A stretch of 64,000 bases of DNA. Source: Mycolicibacterium vaccae NBRC 14118 = CIP 105934. GTDB lineage: Bacteria; Actinomycetota; Actinomycetes; Mycobacteriales; Mycobacteriaceae. The position numbers and the translations under genes were made by a program. This document shows, piece after piece, positions 1 to 7,704 of this stretch. The stretch covers positions 62,001-126,000 of the forward strand of contig NZ_BCRS01000001.1 of the NCBI RefSeq assembly GCF_001552715.1. Reading direction: 5' to 3'. How positions within the stretch are numbered: position 1 is the first letter of the stretch; every line of letters begins with the position of its first letter. The notes beneath the pieces are model-generated. The model saw nothing but the letters and a program-made list of their open reading frames with translations. It had not been told where the DNA came from and searched no databases.

Positions 1-1007
1 GGGCAGGCGCCCAGCACCGCACCGATCAGCGACGCTCCGGCGTCGAGCAGGTGCTCGCAGTTGTCCACGACCAGCAGCAGGTTGCGGTCACCGATGTGCC
101 CGGCCAGCTCGGTCGCGCCGACCGGTCCCGCCAACCCCAGCGCCTGCGCTGCCGCGTGCGGCACCTCGGCCGGGTCGGTGACCCCGGCCAGGTCGACGTA
201 CCACACGCCGTCGTCGAACCGGTCGCGCGCACGGTCGGCGACTTCCGCCGCGAGCCGGGTCTTACCGGCGCCTCCGGGCCCGCACAGGGTGATCAGCCGA
301 CGTCCGTCCAGAAGTGTGCCGAGATCGTCCAGTTCGGCGCTGCGGCCGACGAATTCGGTCAGATACACCGGCCGGTGGTGGAACGTGCCGATCTGGCCGG
401 ACCGAAGAGGGGGAAACTCGTTGCCGGAATCCGGATGGCACAGCTGCGTGATGCGTTCGGGACGGGTCAGCCCGCGAAGCGGGTAGCTACCCAGGTCTTT
501 GAGCCACGTCTGCGGCGGCAGCGTGTCACAGATGAGATGTGCTGTCGCCGAGGACATCAGGGTCTGGCCACCGTGGCCGAGGTCGCGCACCCGCGCCGCG
601 CGGTTGACCAACGGTCCCATGTAGTTGCCCTCGTCGCGCAGGTCCGCGGCGCCGGTGTGGATACCGATACGTAGCCGGATGGGCGACAGCTGGGCAAGTT
701 GCAGGTCCAGCGCACACGCCACCGCGTCGTCGGCACGGGCGAAGGCGAGGACGAAGCTGTCACCCTCGCCCTGCTGGACCGGGCACACGCCGTTGTTGAG
801 GTAGGCCAACTCGTCGACGACGCGATCCATGGTCGCCAGCGCGGCGGCCATCTGCTCGGGCTGGCTGTCCCACAGCCGGGTGGATCCTTCGATGTCGGCC
901 AGCAGCAGCGTGACGGTTCCCGTGGGCAGGCAGCGGTTCTGCTCGCCCGTCCACGACAGGTCCGGGCGCGTCGGTCCGCACTGTCCTGAGGGCTTGAGGG
1001 CTGACAT
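1..1007 (-). CDS. Class III cyclase / NB-ARC ATPase regulator, C-terminus off window
   Basis: The frame is open from an ATG at 1007 to the window edge, giving 335 visible residues. Residues about 30-150 resemble a class III adenylate/guanylate cyclase homology domain, with the ADIEGSTRLWD metal-binding signature near residue 40. From about residue 220 an STAND/NB-ARC ATPase begins, with P-loop GPGGAGKTR and Walker B LLLVVDNCEH. Mycobacterial proteins with this order usually continue into a TPR-like region and a LuxR helix-turn-helix, so this is probably a large signal-responsive transcription regulator; that end lies outside the window. The RIGIHTG segment typical of these cyclases is present. 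The gene lies 113 bp downstream of a histidine kinase on the same strand, with an inverted repeat between them. Confidence 0.85.
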   Translation of the reverse strand, partial: MSALKPSGQCGPTRPDLSWTGEQNRCLPTGTVTLLLADIEGSTRLWDSQPEQMAAALATMDRVVDELAYLNNGVCPVQQGEGDSFVLAFARADDAVACALDLQLAQLSPIRLRIGIHTGAADLRDEGNYMGPLVNRAARVRDLGHGGQTLMSSATAHLICDTLPPQTWLKDLGSYPLRGLTRPERITQLCHPDSGNEFPPLRSGQIGTFHHRPVYLTEFVGRSAELDDLGTLLDGRRLITLCGPGGAGKTRLAAEVADRARDRFDDGVWYVDLAGVTDPAEVPHAAAQALGLAGPVGATELAGHIGDRNLLLVVDNCEHLLDAGASLIGAVLGAC

Positions 1008-1096
1008 GCGATCTCCACCGGATTGAGAAGTCGTTCAGATGTTTCCATCCTGGTCTCGGCGTCGCGTGGGTTCGACGGTGCATGCAACACAATCGA

Positions 1097-1116
1097 CGGT
1101 GGTGTACACACCACCG
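1097..1116. terminator. Inverted repeat (8-bp perfect stem, 4-nt loop)
   Basis: CGGTGGTG-TACA-CACCACCG forms a perfect 8-bp stem four bases beyond the stop of the histidine kinase and 90 bp before the start of the next minus-strand gene. It has no U-tract, so it could be an attenuator or a protein-binding site rather than an intrinsic terminator. The 14-mer GGTGTACACACCAC inside it recurs at 2824-2837 in the same operon. Confidence 0.45.
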
Positions 1117-1120
1117 ACCG

Positions 1121-2422
1121 TCACGAACGGGCGACATCGACGGTCGCGGTGACGCGGGTGCCGCGTCCGGGCGCGGTGTCGATGGCCAGTTGTCCGCCGA
1201 TCGCCGACAGGCGGTCGGTCATGTTGGTCAGCCCGGCGCCGACGGCTCCCGGCCGGAATCCGCGGCCGGTGTCGGTGATCTGCAGTGTCAGCAGCCCGCT
1301 GTCGACGTGGCCGGTGATGTGGACGGCGGTGTCGGGCCCGCCGTGTTTGGCGGCGTTCTGTAGCGCCTCGCTGCAGCAATAGTAAAGGGCCGCTTCTGTT
1401 GTCGGCGGGTGTCGGCCGAGTTCCCGTAGCTCGAGGTGGACCGGCGTCACCGCCCGGGCGGTCAGCGCGGGCAGTGCCTTGTTCAGTCCCCCGCTGACGA
1501 GCAGCGGCGGGTAGATGCCGTGGGCGAGGCGCCGTATCTCGGCGATGGCACCGTCCACCAGTCCGGACGCTTCGGCGAGCAGATCCGCGCGCGTGTCACC
1601 ATTGCTGTTGCGCGCCAGACCGATCAGCACCGACAGCGCCACGAGGTGCTGCTGCGCGCCGTCGTGCAGGTCGCGTTCGAGCCGGCGTCGTTCTTCGTCG
1701 GCCGCGGTGATCAGGCGGGTGCGGGATGCGGCGAGTTCGGCGGCGCGTTCGGCGAGTTGGGCTTCCGAGGTCCGCAGCGCGGCGGCGTTGTTCCACACGA
1801 TGATCATCAGGTGCAACGCGTTGACGGGCACCGCGATGAGGACGAACGCGGTCGCCATCCACCGCGGCGCCTGTGCGACATGGGCGGTGAACGGGGTGAA
1901 CAGCGCGATGGCGGCCGCGGTGAGGACACAGCCGGCGGTGAGCACCGTGAACGCCAGGCCCCGCCGCAGGCTGATGTAGGGCTCGGCGAAGACGACGGGC
2001 ACCAGCGCCAGCAGCGCCATCGCGGGCAGCAGCGGCGGCGACACGAACGTCACGCCGAGCACGGCCAGCCAGTTCCCGATGCAGACCAGGCTGATGGACT
2101 GCTCGAACATGTTGCGGCGGGCCAGATTGAACGCGATGGCGAGCACGGCGCACTGGAAGCAGGCCACGGCGACGAAGCCGAGCATCCACGGCGACCGGAA
2201 GATCCAGAAGTACTCCCACAACGGCAGCACGATGCCGGCGCCGAACCACAGGCCGAAGTGGCCGGACAGGAACACCTCGAAGCGTTCGGACCGGAAGCGG
2301 TGGATCAGGTCGTGTCCGAACCACGACGACGAGTGAAAGGCCGCGGTGAGAAGGAGTTTCGGGACGCGCCAGTCCGGAACGGTTGCGGATACCGGCGGTA
2401 GTTTCAGCTTGCTGTTCGCCAT
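1121..2422 (-). CDS. NarL-family sensor histidine kinase
   Basis: A 433-residue membrane histidine kinase. The first ~200 residues hold about five or six hydrophobic segments with no recognisable extracytoplasmic sensor domain. A HisKA_3 dimerisation domain follows, with the phospho-accepting His in DLHDGAQQH (about residue 260). A HATPase_c domain completes it, with an N-box (NAAKHGG), a G1 box (DTGRGF) and a GRGT box near the C-terminus. The start at 2422 (MANSKL) is preferred over 2446 because it overlaps the upstream stop by only 19 nt. It is the last gene of a regulator-receiver-kinase operon and would phosphorylate one or both receiver proteins. The signal is unknown. Confidence 0.9.
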   Translation of the reverse strand: MANSKLKLPPVSATVPDWRVPKLLLTAAFHSSSWFGHDLIHRFRSERFEVFLSGHFGLWFGAGIVLPLWEYFWIFRSPWMLGFVAVACFQCAVLAIAFNLARRNMFEQSISLVCIGNWLAVLGVTFVSPPLLPAMALLALVPVVFAEPYISLRRGLAFTVLTAGCVLTAAAIALFTPFTAHVAQAPRWMATAFVLIAVPVNALHLMIIVWNNAAALRTSEAQLAERAAELAASRTRLITAADEERRRLERDLHDGAQQHLVALSVLIGLARNSNGDTRADLLAEASGLVDGAIAEIRRLAHGIYPPLLVSGGLNKALPALTARAVTPVHLELRELGRHPPTTEAALYYCCSEALQNAAKHGGPDTAVHITGHVDSGLLTLQITDTGRGFRPGAVGAGLTNMTDRLSAIGGQLAIDTAPGRGTRVTATVDVARS

Positions 2423-2850
2423 ATGTCGCTCAGCACTTCGGGGCACAGGTGTTGCTTCTGCAGATAGGTGGTGCCGTTTTCGGTCACCGCGGCGGGAAGC
2501 TCGTCGGCGTCATAGGTGGACATGAGGACGACCACGAGGTCCGGGTGCCGCGCGCGGAGCTGCCGTGCGGCTTCGATGCCGCCGATGCCGGGCATGTGGA
2601 TGTCCATCAGGACCAGGTCGGCGGCGGCGTCGGCATCGGCACCGGCCAGCCGTTCCAGCGCGGACTCCCCGGTGGCGCTCTGGCCGGCCAGCACGAAGCC
2701 GTCGGTCGCCGCCAAGGTTGCCGCGCTGGCCAGCCGGAAGCTGGCTTGGTCGTCGACGACCCAGACCCGGACCTGCTGGTTCACCACTGTCCCAGCGTGG
2801 TCGCCCAGGAGCGGGCGCGCCAGGGTGTACACACCACTGTCGGCGGTCAC
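2404..2850 (-). CDS. Single-domain response regulator (receiver only)
   Basis: A CheY-like receiver with no output domain: acidic pair in WVVDDQ, phosphoacceptor Asp in LVLMDIHMPG, switch Thr/Ser in LMST and conserved Lys in YLQKQHL. The GTG at 2850 overlaps the upstream stop (GTGA), giving a ~22-residue leader before the domain; an internal GTG at 2784 gives a compact 126-residue receiver. Receiver-only proteins usually act by protein contact or as phosphate sinks, so it may buffer the phosphorelay between the downstream kinase and the upstream LuxR-type regulator. The leader region contains the 14-mer shared with the hairpin at 1097-1116. Confidence 0.8.
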   Translation of the reverse strand: MTADSGVYTLARPLLGDHAGTVVNQQVRVWVVDDQASFRLASAATLAATDGFVLAGQSATGESALERLAGADADAAADLVLMDIHMPGIGGIEAARQLRARHPDLVVVLMSTYDADELPAAVTENGTTYLQKQHLCPEVLSDIWRTAS

Positions 2851-3515
2851 GACGGGCCGCCGTCGAGGAACATCAGCACGGCTTTGACGCGCCGGTCCAC
2901 GGAGTCGTCGACGGTGAGTTCCAGCTTGGCGAAGATGGAGTTGATGTGCTTTTCGACGGCGCGTTGGGACAGCACGAGCCGTCGCGCGACGGTGCGGTTG
3001 CTGAAGCCGGTCGCGAGTTCACCGAGCACCTCGCGTTCGCGGGCGGTCAGGCGGCTCAGTGCCGCGGCCTGGCGGGGCTGGGCGAGCAGGGCCTCGACGA
3101 CCAGCGGGTCGAGCACGGTGCCCCCTGAGGCGACCTGGCGGACCGCCTCGCCGAGTTCGTCGAAGTGCGCGACCCGTTCCTTGAGCAAGTACCCGCGGCC
3201 TGCTGAGCCGCCGTCCAGCAACGCCGATGCGTAGGTGTGGTCGACGTACTGCGACAACACGATCACGCCGACGTCCGGGTGGGCGGTGCGCAGCCAGTTG
3301 GCCAGCCGGATGCCCTCGTCGGTGGACGTGGGCGGCATACGCACGTCGGTGACCAGCACGGTGGGCTGGTGGGCGGCGACGAGGTCGGCGGCGGAGTCGT
3401 AGTCCTCGGCGACGCCGACGACCGTGGTGTCGGGGCTGGTCGACAACGCGCGGGCAACGCTGTCGCGTACCAGCAGGCAATCTTCGGCGACGACGATCGA
3501 GATCTGATCACTCAC
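2847..3515 (-). CDS. NarL/LuxR-type response regulator
   Basis: A two-domain response regulator of about 222 residues. The N-terminal receiver has VVAEDC, phosphoacceptor Asp in VLVTDVRMP, and Lys in YLLKER. The C-terminal LuxR (GerE) helix-turn-helix runs from LTAREREVL through TVARRLVLSQRAVEKHINSIFAKL. It is the first gene of the operon and presumably the transcriptional output of the kinase encoded two genes downstream. The GTG at 3515 is chosen because the AGGGGG stretch then sits about 11 nt upstream; the GTG at 3527 abuts it. Confidence 0.88.
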   Translation of the reverse strand: MSDQISIVVAEDCLLVRDSVARALSTSPDTTVVGVAEDYDSAADLVAAHQPTVLVTDVRMPPTSTDEGIRLANWLRTAHPDVGVIVLSQYVDHTYASALLDGGSAGRGYLLKERVAHFDELGEAVRQVASGGTVLDPLVVEALLAQPRQAAALSRLTAREREVLGELATGFSNRTVARRLVLSQRAVEKHINSIFAKLELTVDDSVDRRVKAVLMFLDGGPS

Positions 3516-3607
3516 TTTGGGCAGCACCCCCTCGCGTCCCCCGCCAGCGGCTAGAGGTGATTATCCGCTGGTGGAAGCGATTCGGGGCGGTAGCGTCCCA
3601 AAACGAC

Positions 3608-4006
3608 TCAGACGCGGATCACGCTCAATCCGGCGACGCCGTCGAGTGAGTCGAAGTCATCGTCTTGGGTGACCACCGGAAGACCATGTGATGCAGCAAC
3701 GGCTGCGATCCACAGATCGTTGACACGCACGCGGCGGCCTGTCTCGGCAAGATGAACCCGCATTCGCGCCCACATCTGGGCGGCCTTCACATCCACGGGC
3801 AATGCGGCGAGATCCGGGACGGCATCCAGGGTGGCAAGTCGCTGCGCACGCGTTTCGGCATTGGCGGCGACCAGGACCCCCGCGTTCAGCTCCGCCAGGG
3901 TGATGACCGTCGTCGCAACCTCGTCCGGAATGCGTCCGCTGTCCAGCGATCGACCGCTTTCCTGGGCGATGAACACCGACGTGTCGAGTACACCGGCGGC
4001 GTTCAC
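3608..4006 (-). CDS. vapC: VapC-type PIN-domain toxin
   Basis: A 132-residue PIN-domain protein, the usual VapC length. The acidic metal-binding residues are visible: Asp in VLDTSVFIA near the N-terminus, Glu in LAELNAG, and the C-terminal Asp cluster in NDLWIAA and TQDDDF. VapC proteins are Mg-dependent endoribonucleases, often cutting tRNA or rRNA; the target here cannot be read from sequence. The GTG start overlaps the antitoxin stop (GTGA), so the pair is translationally coupled. It most likely forms a neutralised complex with its neighbour. Confidence 0.88.
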   Translation of the reverse strand: MNAAGVLDTSVFIAQESGRSLDSGRIPDEVATTVITLAELNAGVLVAANAETRAQRLATLDAVPDLAALPVDVKAAQMWARMRVHLAETGRRVRVNDLWIAAVAASHGLPVVTQDDDFDSLDGVAGLSVIRV

Positions 4007-4263
4007 TGAATCGGCCCGAGATCGTCGGTGGTCTCCCCCGCAAGGGCTGCCAGGTCATCGCGCATCCCCGGGTCAGCTTGGGCGCTGCGCATTCGGCTTA
4101 TCAGTTCGTCTCTGGTGAGCCATCGACGCCGTGATGGCTCGAAGGGCACCAGACGCGCAACTGGGCGTCCGTTCAGTGTGATCGTGACGTCCTCCCCGGC
4201 CTGAACCCGACGGAGCAAGCTGGCCGTTTCGTTGCGCAGTTCGCGGGAGGCAACTTCAGTCAT
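4003..4263 (-). CDS. vapB: VapB antitoxin, Phd/YefM type
   Basis: An 86-residue antitoxin starting MTEVASRELRNETASLLRRV, a typical Phd/YefM DNA-binding N-terminus, followed by DVTITLNGRPVARL. The C-terminal third is the likely toxin-binding tail. The ATG at 4263 is chosen because the N-terminal alignment to the family begins there; the longer reading frame adds 15 residues of promoter sequence. Just upstream, the direct repeat GTAGCAC occurs twice within 18 bp (4273-4290), a probable autoregulatory operator. Confidence 0.87.
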   Translation of the reverse strand: MTEVASRELRNETASLLRRVQAGEDVTITLNGRPVARLVPFEPSRRRWLTRDELISRMRSAQADPGMRDDLAALAGETTDDLGPIQ

Positions 4264-4399
4264 GCGACAAACGTAGCACCACTGTAGCACTGGTTGCTGG
4301 CGCGCCATCCTCGGGGCTATCGGATCGGTGTTCGTCGGACTTGTCGGAGGTGCTCAATACAGTGCCGTCACGCGCTGTCCACCCTGGGAGGAGACGGAG

Positions 4400-5314
4400 A
4401 TGGCACCGAAACCAGTGGCCCCCGTACGGCCGGTCAACCTCGTGCCGGCACGGCCGCGCCCGATGACGTCAGTGGCGCTCGCCGTGAGCCGGCGCAGCGA
4501 CTCGCTGTACCGGTACTCCGCGCGTTCCGAGACCCATCGCTGGACCGGCACCGTGGAGGCCGAGTCGGTCGACACCGCGGTGCTCGACGTGGTCAGCCGG
4601 ATCCGCGACACCTCCGGCGGGGCGCGGCTGCGTTTTCTGGTGCAGTTGCCGGCACGCAGCACGCTGTGGGCGCTGCGCGACGAGATCGCGCTGCTGATGC
4701 CCGGGGTGTGGATCGAGCGGCCTCGTCTCTCGGACGAGACGCTGGTCCGGGCGGCGTGCGCGGGGCTGCGGGAGGCCCCGCCGGAGCCGGTGTGCGTCGC
4801 CACAGACGGCTCGGTGCGGGGGAAGTTCACCGGCTACGGGTGGCTGGCGTCGACGGGCGAATACGGGCTGCAGGGTTTCCGGCATTCGACCAAGCTGATC
4901 GGCCCGGAGGTGGTGTTGGTCGCGGAGCTTCGGGCGATCGGCGCGGCCGTGCAGAAGCTGCGGGGCCGCGACATCACCGTGCTCAGCGACAGCCGGGGTG
5001 CCGTCGCGATGGTCGAGCAGTGGATGGCCGGCGACGACGTGCTTCCCGAGGGCTACGCCGTCTACCGCGAGAGTGGCAAGACGCCGGGACTGGTACGCGC
5101 CCGGCAGATGATCTTCGAGGAGCGTGACCGGATCACGCCGGTGTGGGTGAAGGGGCACCGCGGCGAGCCGCTTAACGAAGGTGCTGACGCGCTGGCCCGG
5201 CTGGCGTCGCGATACGCGTTGGGCGACAGCGCTCTTGACGGCGGTGAGTATCACCGCCGCGCGGAGGATCTGGCTGAGACGTTCTCGCGCGAGTTCACCA
5301 AGCAGACCGCTTGA
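4400..5314 (+). CDS. RNase H-fold protein
   Basis: A 304-residue protein with a C-terminal RNase HI-like domain (about residues 130-280). The expected acidic residues are present in order: ATDGS, AELRAI, LSDSRGA and the final Asp in NEGADALAR, plus the VKGHRGEP handle. All four catalytic carboxylates seem intact, so hydrolysis of the RNA strand of RNA-DNA hybrids is plausible. The N-terminal ~125 residues are not a known hybrid-binding domain and are unassigned. GGGAGGAG lies just upstream of the ATG. The gene stands alone, divergent from vapBC. It is not the canonical rnhA, which is shorter. Confidence 0.75.
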   Translation: MAPKPVAPVRPVNLVPARPRPMTSVALAVSRRSDSLYRYSARSETHRWTGTVEAESVDTAVLDVVSRIRDTSGGARLRFLVQLPARSTLWALRDEIALLMPGVWIERPRLSDETLVRAACAGLREAPPEPVCVATDGSVRGKFTGYGWLASTGEYGLQGFRHSTKLIGPEVVLVAELRAIGAAVQKLRGRDITVLSDSRGAVAMVEQWMAGDDVLPEGYAVYRESGKTPGLVRARQMIFEERDRITPVWVKGHRGEPLNEGADALARLASRYALGDSALDGGEYHRRAEDLAETFSREFTKQTA

Positions 5315-5348
5315 GGACTCGCACCAGCCCGTCCATCGACACAGAGGT

Positions 5349-5382
5349 GTAGCATTCTGCTACGGGCGTATCACACTGCTAC
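5349..5382. promoter_or_regulatory. Tandem palindromic operator of the ParD/zeta-like module
   Basis: GTAGCATTCTGCTAC (5349-5363) is a perfect 6-bp inverted repeat around TTC. A second copy, GTATCACACTGCTAC (5368-5382), differs in its left arm and starts 19 bp later, roughly two helical turns. The repeats lie just upstream of the GGAGG and ATG of the antitoxin gene, the expected place for antitoxin autoregulation. Confidence 0.6.
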
Positions 5383-5396
5383 AGCGGAGGGGCTCC

Positions 5397-5786
5397 ATGT
5401 CCGACACAGCCGACCGGGTGACCAGGATCGCCGCGGATCTGATGGACAGCGCTGCCGCCGAAGGCGCACGTCAGAGCCGGTCGGCAAAACAACAGTTGGA
5501 CCACTGGGCGCGGGTCGGGCGGGCGGTGTCCACTCAGCACAGCGTGGCGCGCCGCAGGGTGGAAACTGCCCTCGCCGGTGATGTTCCTCTACGGGATCTG
5601 ACCGACGAGGAAGGGGTCGTATTCAACGCCGAGATCTCCGCGGCGATCCAGGAACGCCTCGCGAGCGCCGACTACGGGGCGGTACTGGGCGCGCGAGGAG
5701 TCGCCACGGTGGCGCTCGACGAGGATGGCGAGATCGTTCAGTACGCACCAGACGGCAGTTCGGTACGACTGGGCCGCGGTGTGTGA
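5397..5786 (+). CDS. ParD-like antitoxin
   Basis: A 129-residue protein whose N-terminal half (ADRVTRIAADLMDSAAAEGARQSRSAKQ.. then WARVGRA) resembles the ParD-like antitoxin family of type II systems. The C-terminal half is acidic and ends in a short beta-rich stretch (TVALDEDGEIVQYAPDG). GGAGG precedes the ATG by six bases and a tandem palindrome lies upstream. The zeta-like kinase gene starts 38 bp downstream on the same strand, which supports the pairing. Antitoxin function is inferred from family and context. Confidence 0.72.
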   Translation: MSDTADRVTRIAADLMDSAAAEGARQSRSAKQQLDHWARVGRAVSTQHSVARRRVETALAGDVPLRDLTDEEGVVFNAEISAAIQERLASADYGAVLGARGVATVALDEDGEIVQYAPDGSSVRLGRGV

Positions 5787-5823
5787 GGCAGCTTCGCGCT
5801 GAGATGCTGGACACTTCGGTCCG

Positions 5824-6405
5824 GTGAAGCGTCTCGATCTCGTCGTCGGGTCCAACGGCGCCGGCAAGTCGACCTTCATCGAGCTGACCCTCGCGCCGCT
5901 GTTGCCGCGCAGCGTCTACGTGAACGCCGACGAGATCGCCAAGCGACGCTGGCCCGACGACCCAGCCGGACACAGCTACGAGGCGGCGCGGATGGCCGCT
6001 GCCACTCGCGCAAAACTCATCGAACTCGGCGAGTCCTTCATCGCCGAGACTGTCTTCTCACATCCCTCGAAACTTGAACTCCTCGATTCCGCCCACGCAG
6101 CGGACTTCACGGTGATCCTGCACGCGGTGTTGATCCCGGAAGAGCTTGCCGTGCAACGTGTCCGATACCGCGTGCGAGCCGGAGACCATGACGTCCCCGA
6201 ATCCAAGATCCGGCAGCGCTATCAACGGCTATGGGATCTGGTCGCCACCGCGGCCGGACGTGCGGACGAGGCGACGTTCTACGACAACAGCGCGATCCGG
6301 GGTCCACGCATCGTGGCTCAACTTGCCGGCGGAATCGTCCTGGGTTCCCCCAGGTGGCCGGCTTGGACACCGACCCCGCTCGCCAACCGTTGGCCTGGCG
6401 GGTGA
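5824..6405 (+). CDS. Zeta-toxin-like P-loop kinase
   Basis: A 193-residue P-loop protein with Walker A GSNGAGKST at the N-terminus, YVNADEIAK and FIAETVFSH, the usual arrangement of zeta/PezT-type kinases. Known zeta toxins phosphorylate UDP-N-acetylglucosamine and block wall synthesis; many chromosomal relatives have other or unknown substrates, so the substrate here is not assigned. It starts with GTG 38 bp after the ParD-like gene. At 193 residues it is short for the family, and the C-terminus after about residue 165 looks unrelated to the kinase core. Confidence 0.75.
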   Translation: MKRLDLVVGSNGAGKSTFIELTLAPLLPRSVYVNADEIAKRRWPDDPAGHSYEAARMAAATRAKLIELGESFIAETVFSHPSKLELLDSAHAADFTVILHAVLIPEELAVQRVRYRVRAGDHDVPESKIRQRYQRLWDLVATAAGRADEATFYDNSAIRGPRIVAQLAGGIVLGSPRWPAWTPTPLANRWPGG

Positions 6406-6495
6406 GCGAGGATTCGGCCATAGACGGTGCGCGTGCTGTCCGGGTTACCAGATCAGCTTCATTCGCGTCGACCGCGCTCTCGACAGCGCCGCAAC

Positions 6496-7647
6496 CTAAT
6501 CCGGCGGCGCGATGCCGACCTCCGCGAGCACCTCGGCAGTGTGCTCACCCAATCGCGGCGCCCCACCGCGCACCCGCCCGGGTGTGCGCGAAAAGCCGGT
6601 GGGCACCCCGGGATAACGCACCGGGCCGTGCGCTGTCTGCACCGTTTGGAAGAAGCCGACTGCTTCCAGATGAGCGTCGGTGAACAGCTCGTCGGTGGTG
6701 CGCAGCGGGGAGGCCGGGATACCGAGCTTGTCGAACAGCGCCAGCCAGTCCGCGGTGGTCTGCTCGCGCAGTGTGTCGCCCACCAGGCCGTAGACCGTGT
6801 CGATGTCGGCGGCGCGGCCGGCCATCGTCGCGTACCGGTCGCTGGCCCAGGCGGGCTTGACGGCGTCGATGAAGGCCTGCCACTGCTTGTCGTTGTAGAT
6901 CAGCACCGCGATGTGCCCGTCGAGCGTCTGGTATGGGCGGCGGTTGCGCGCCACCGTGCGCGGATACAGCGCGGGTCCCAGCGGTGGCTCGAACATCGCG
7001 CCGTTGGCATGCTCGACCAACATGAACGCCGCCATCGTCTCGAACATCGGTACTTCGACTTCCTGGCCCTCGCCGGTGCGGGACCGGTGAAAAAGGGCCA
7101 TCATCGTCGCGTTCAGCGCGGTGAGTCCGCACACCTTGTCGGCAATGATGGAACCCACGTAACCGGCTGTGCCCGTGAGCTCTTTCTGCACCGCGGCCAG
7201 TCCGCACTCGGCCTGGATGATGTCGTCGTAGGCCGGCCGGGGCGCGTACGGCCCGGTGCGGCCGTAGCCGTAGCAGTTCGTGTAGACGATCGACGGGTTG
7301 AGCGAGGCTACTGCCTGATAGTCGAAGCCGAGTTTCGCGATCGCGGCGGCGCGCATCGAGTGGATGAACACGTCGGCCTGACCGACGAGCGCGCGCAGGG
7401 CCCGCTTGCCCTCCTCGGTCTGCAGGTCGAGGACGGCGCTGCGCTTGCCGCGGTTGACGTTCGTGAACACCCCGCTCAGGCCAGGCTCGGGGCCCACGGA
7501 ATTGTATCGGGCGTTATCCCCCTGCGGTGGCTCGACTTTGACGACGTCGGCACCCATGTCGGCCATGATTTGGGTGCAGTACGGCCCCGCGACCACGGCG
7601 GTCAGGTCGACGACTTTGATCCCGCACAACGGCCCCGCAGAAGACAT
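6496..7647 (-). CDS. CaiB/BaiF-family CoA-transferase
   Basis: A 383-residue class III CoA-transferase. It shows GIKVVDLTAVVAGPYCTQIMADMGADVVKVE at the N-terminus, the canonical opening of the family, then NRGKRS, VFIHSMR and the catalytic-Asp region (RPAYDDIIQAECGL). Enzymes of this family transfer CoA between carboxylic acids through an enzyme-Asp anhydride. The acids used here cannot be inferred. The ATG at 7647 (MSSAG) is preferred to 7680 because it sits directly before the conserved N-terminus. It is monocistronic, convergent with the zeta-like gene. Confidence 0.88.
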   Translation of the reverse strand: MSSAGPLCGIKVVDLTAVVAGPYCTQIMADMGADVVKVEPPQGDNARYNSVGPEPGLSGVFTNVNRGKRSAVLDLQTEEGKRALRALVGQADVFIHSMRAAAIAKLGFDYQAVASLNPSIVYTNCYGYGRTGPYAPRPAYDDIIQAECGLAAVQKELTGTAGYVGSIIADKVCGLTALNATMMALFHRSRTGEGQEVEVPMFETMAAFMLVEHANGAMFEPPLGPALYPRTVARNRRPYQTLDGHIAVLIYNDKQWQAFIDAVKPAWASDRYATMAGRAADIDTVYGLVGDTLREQTTADWLALFDKLGIPASPLRTTDELFTDAHLEAVGFFQTVQTAHGPVRYPGVPTGFSRTPGRVRGGAPRLGEHTAEVLAEVGIAPPD

Positions 7648-7704
7648 GGCGGGAACCTTACGCCACCGCATTTCAGCCATAGACCGAGCTCGGTAGCGAG
7701 TGGT

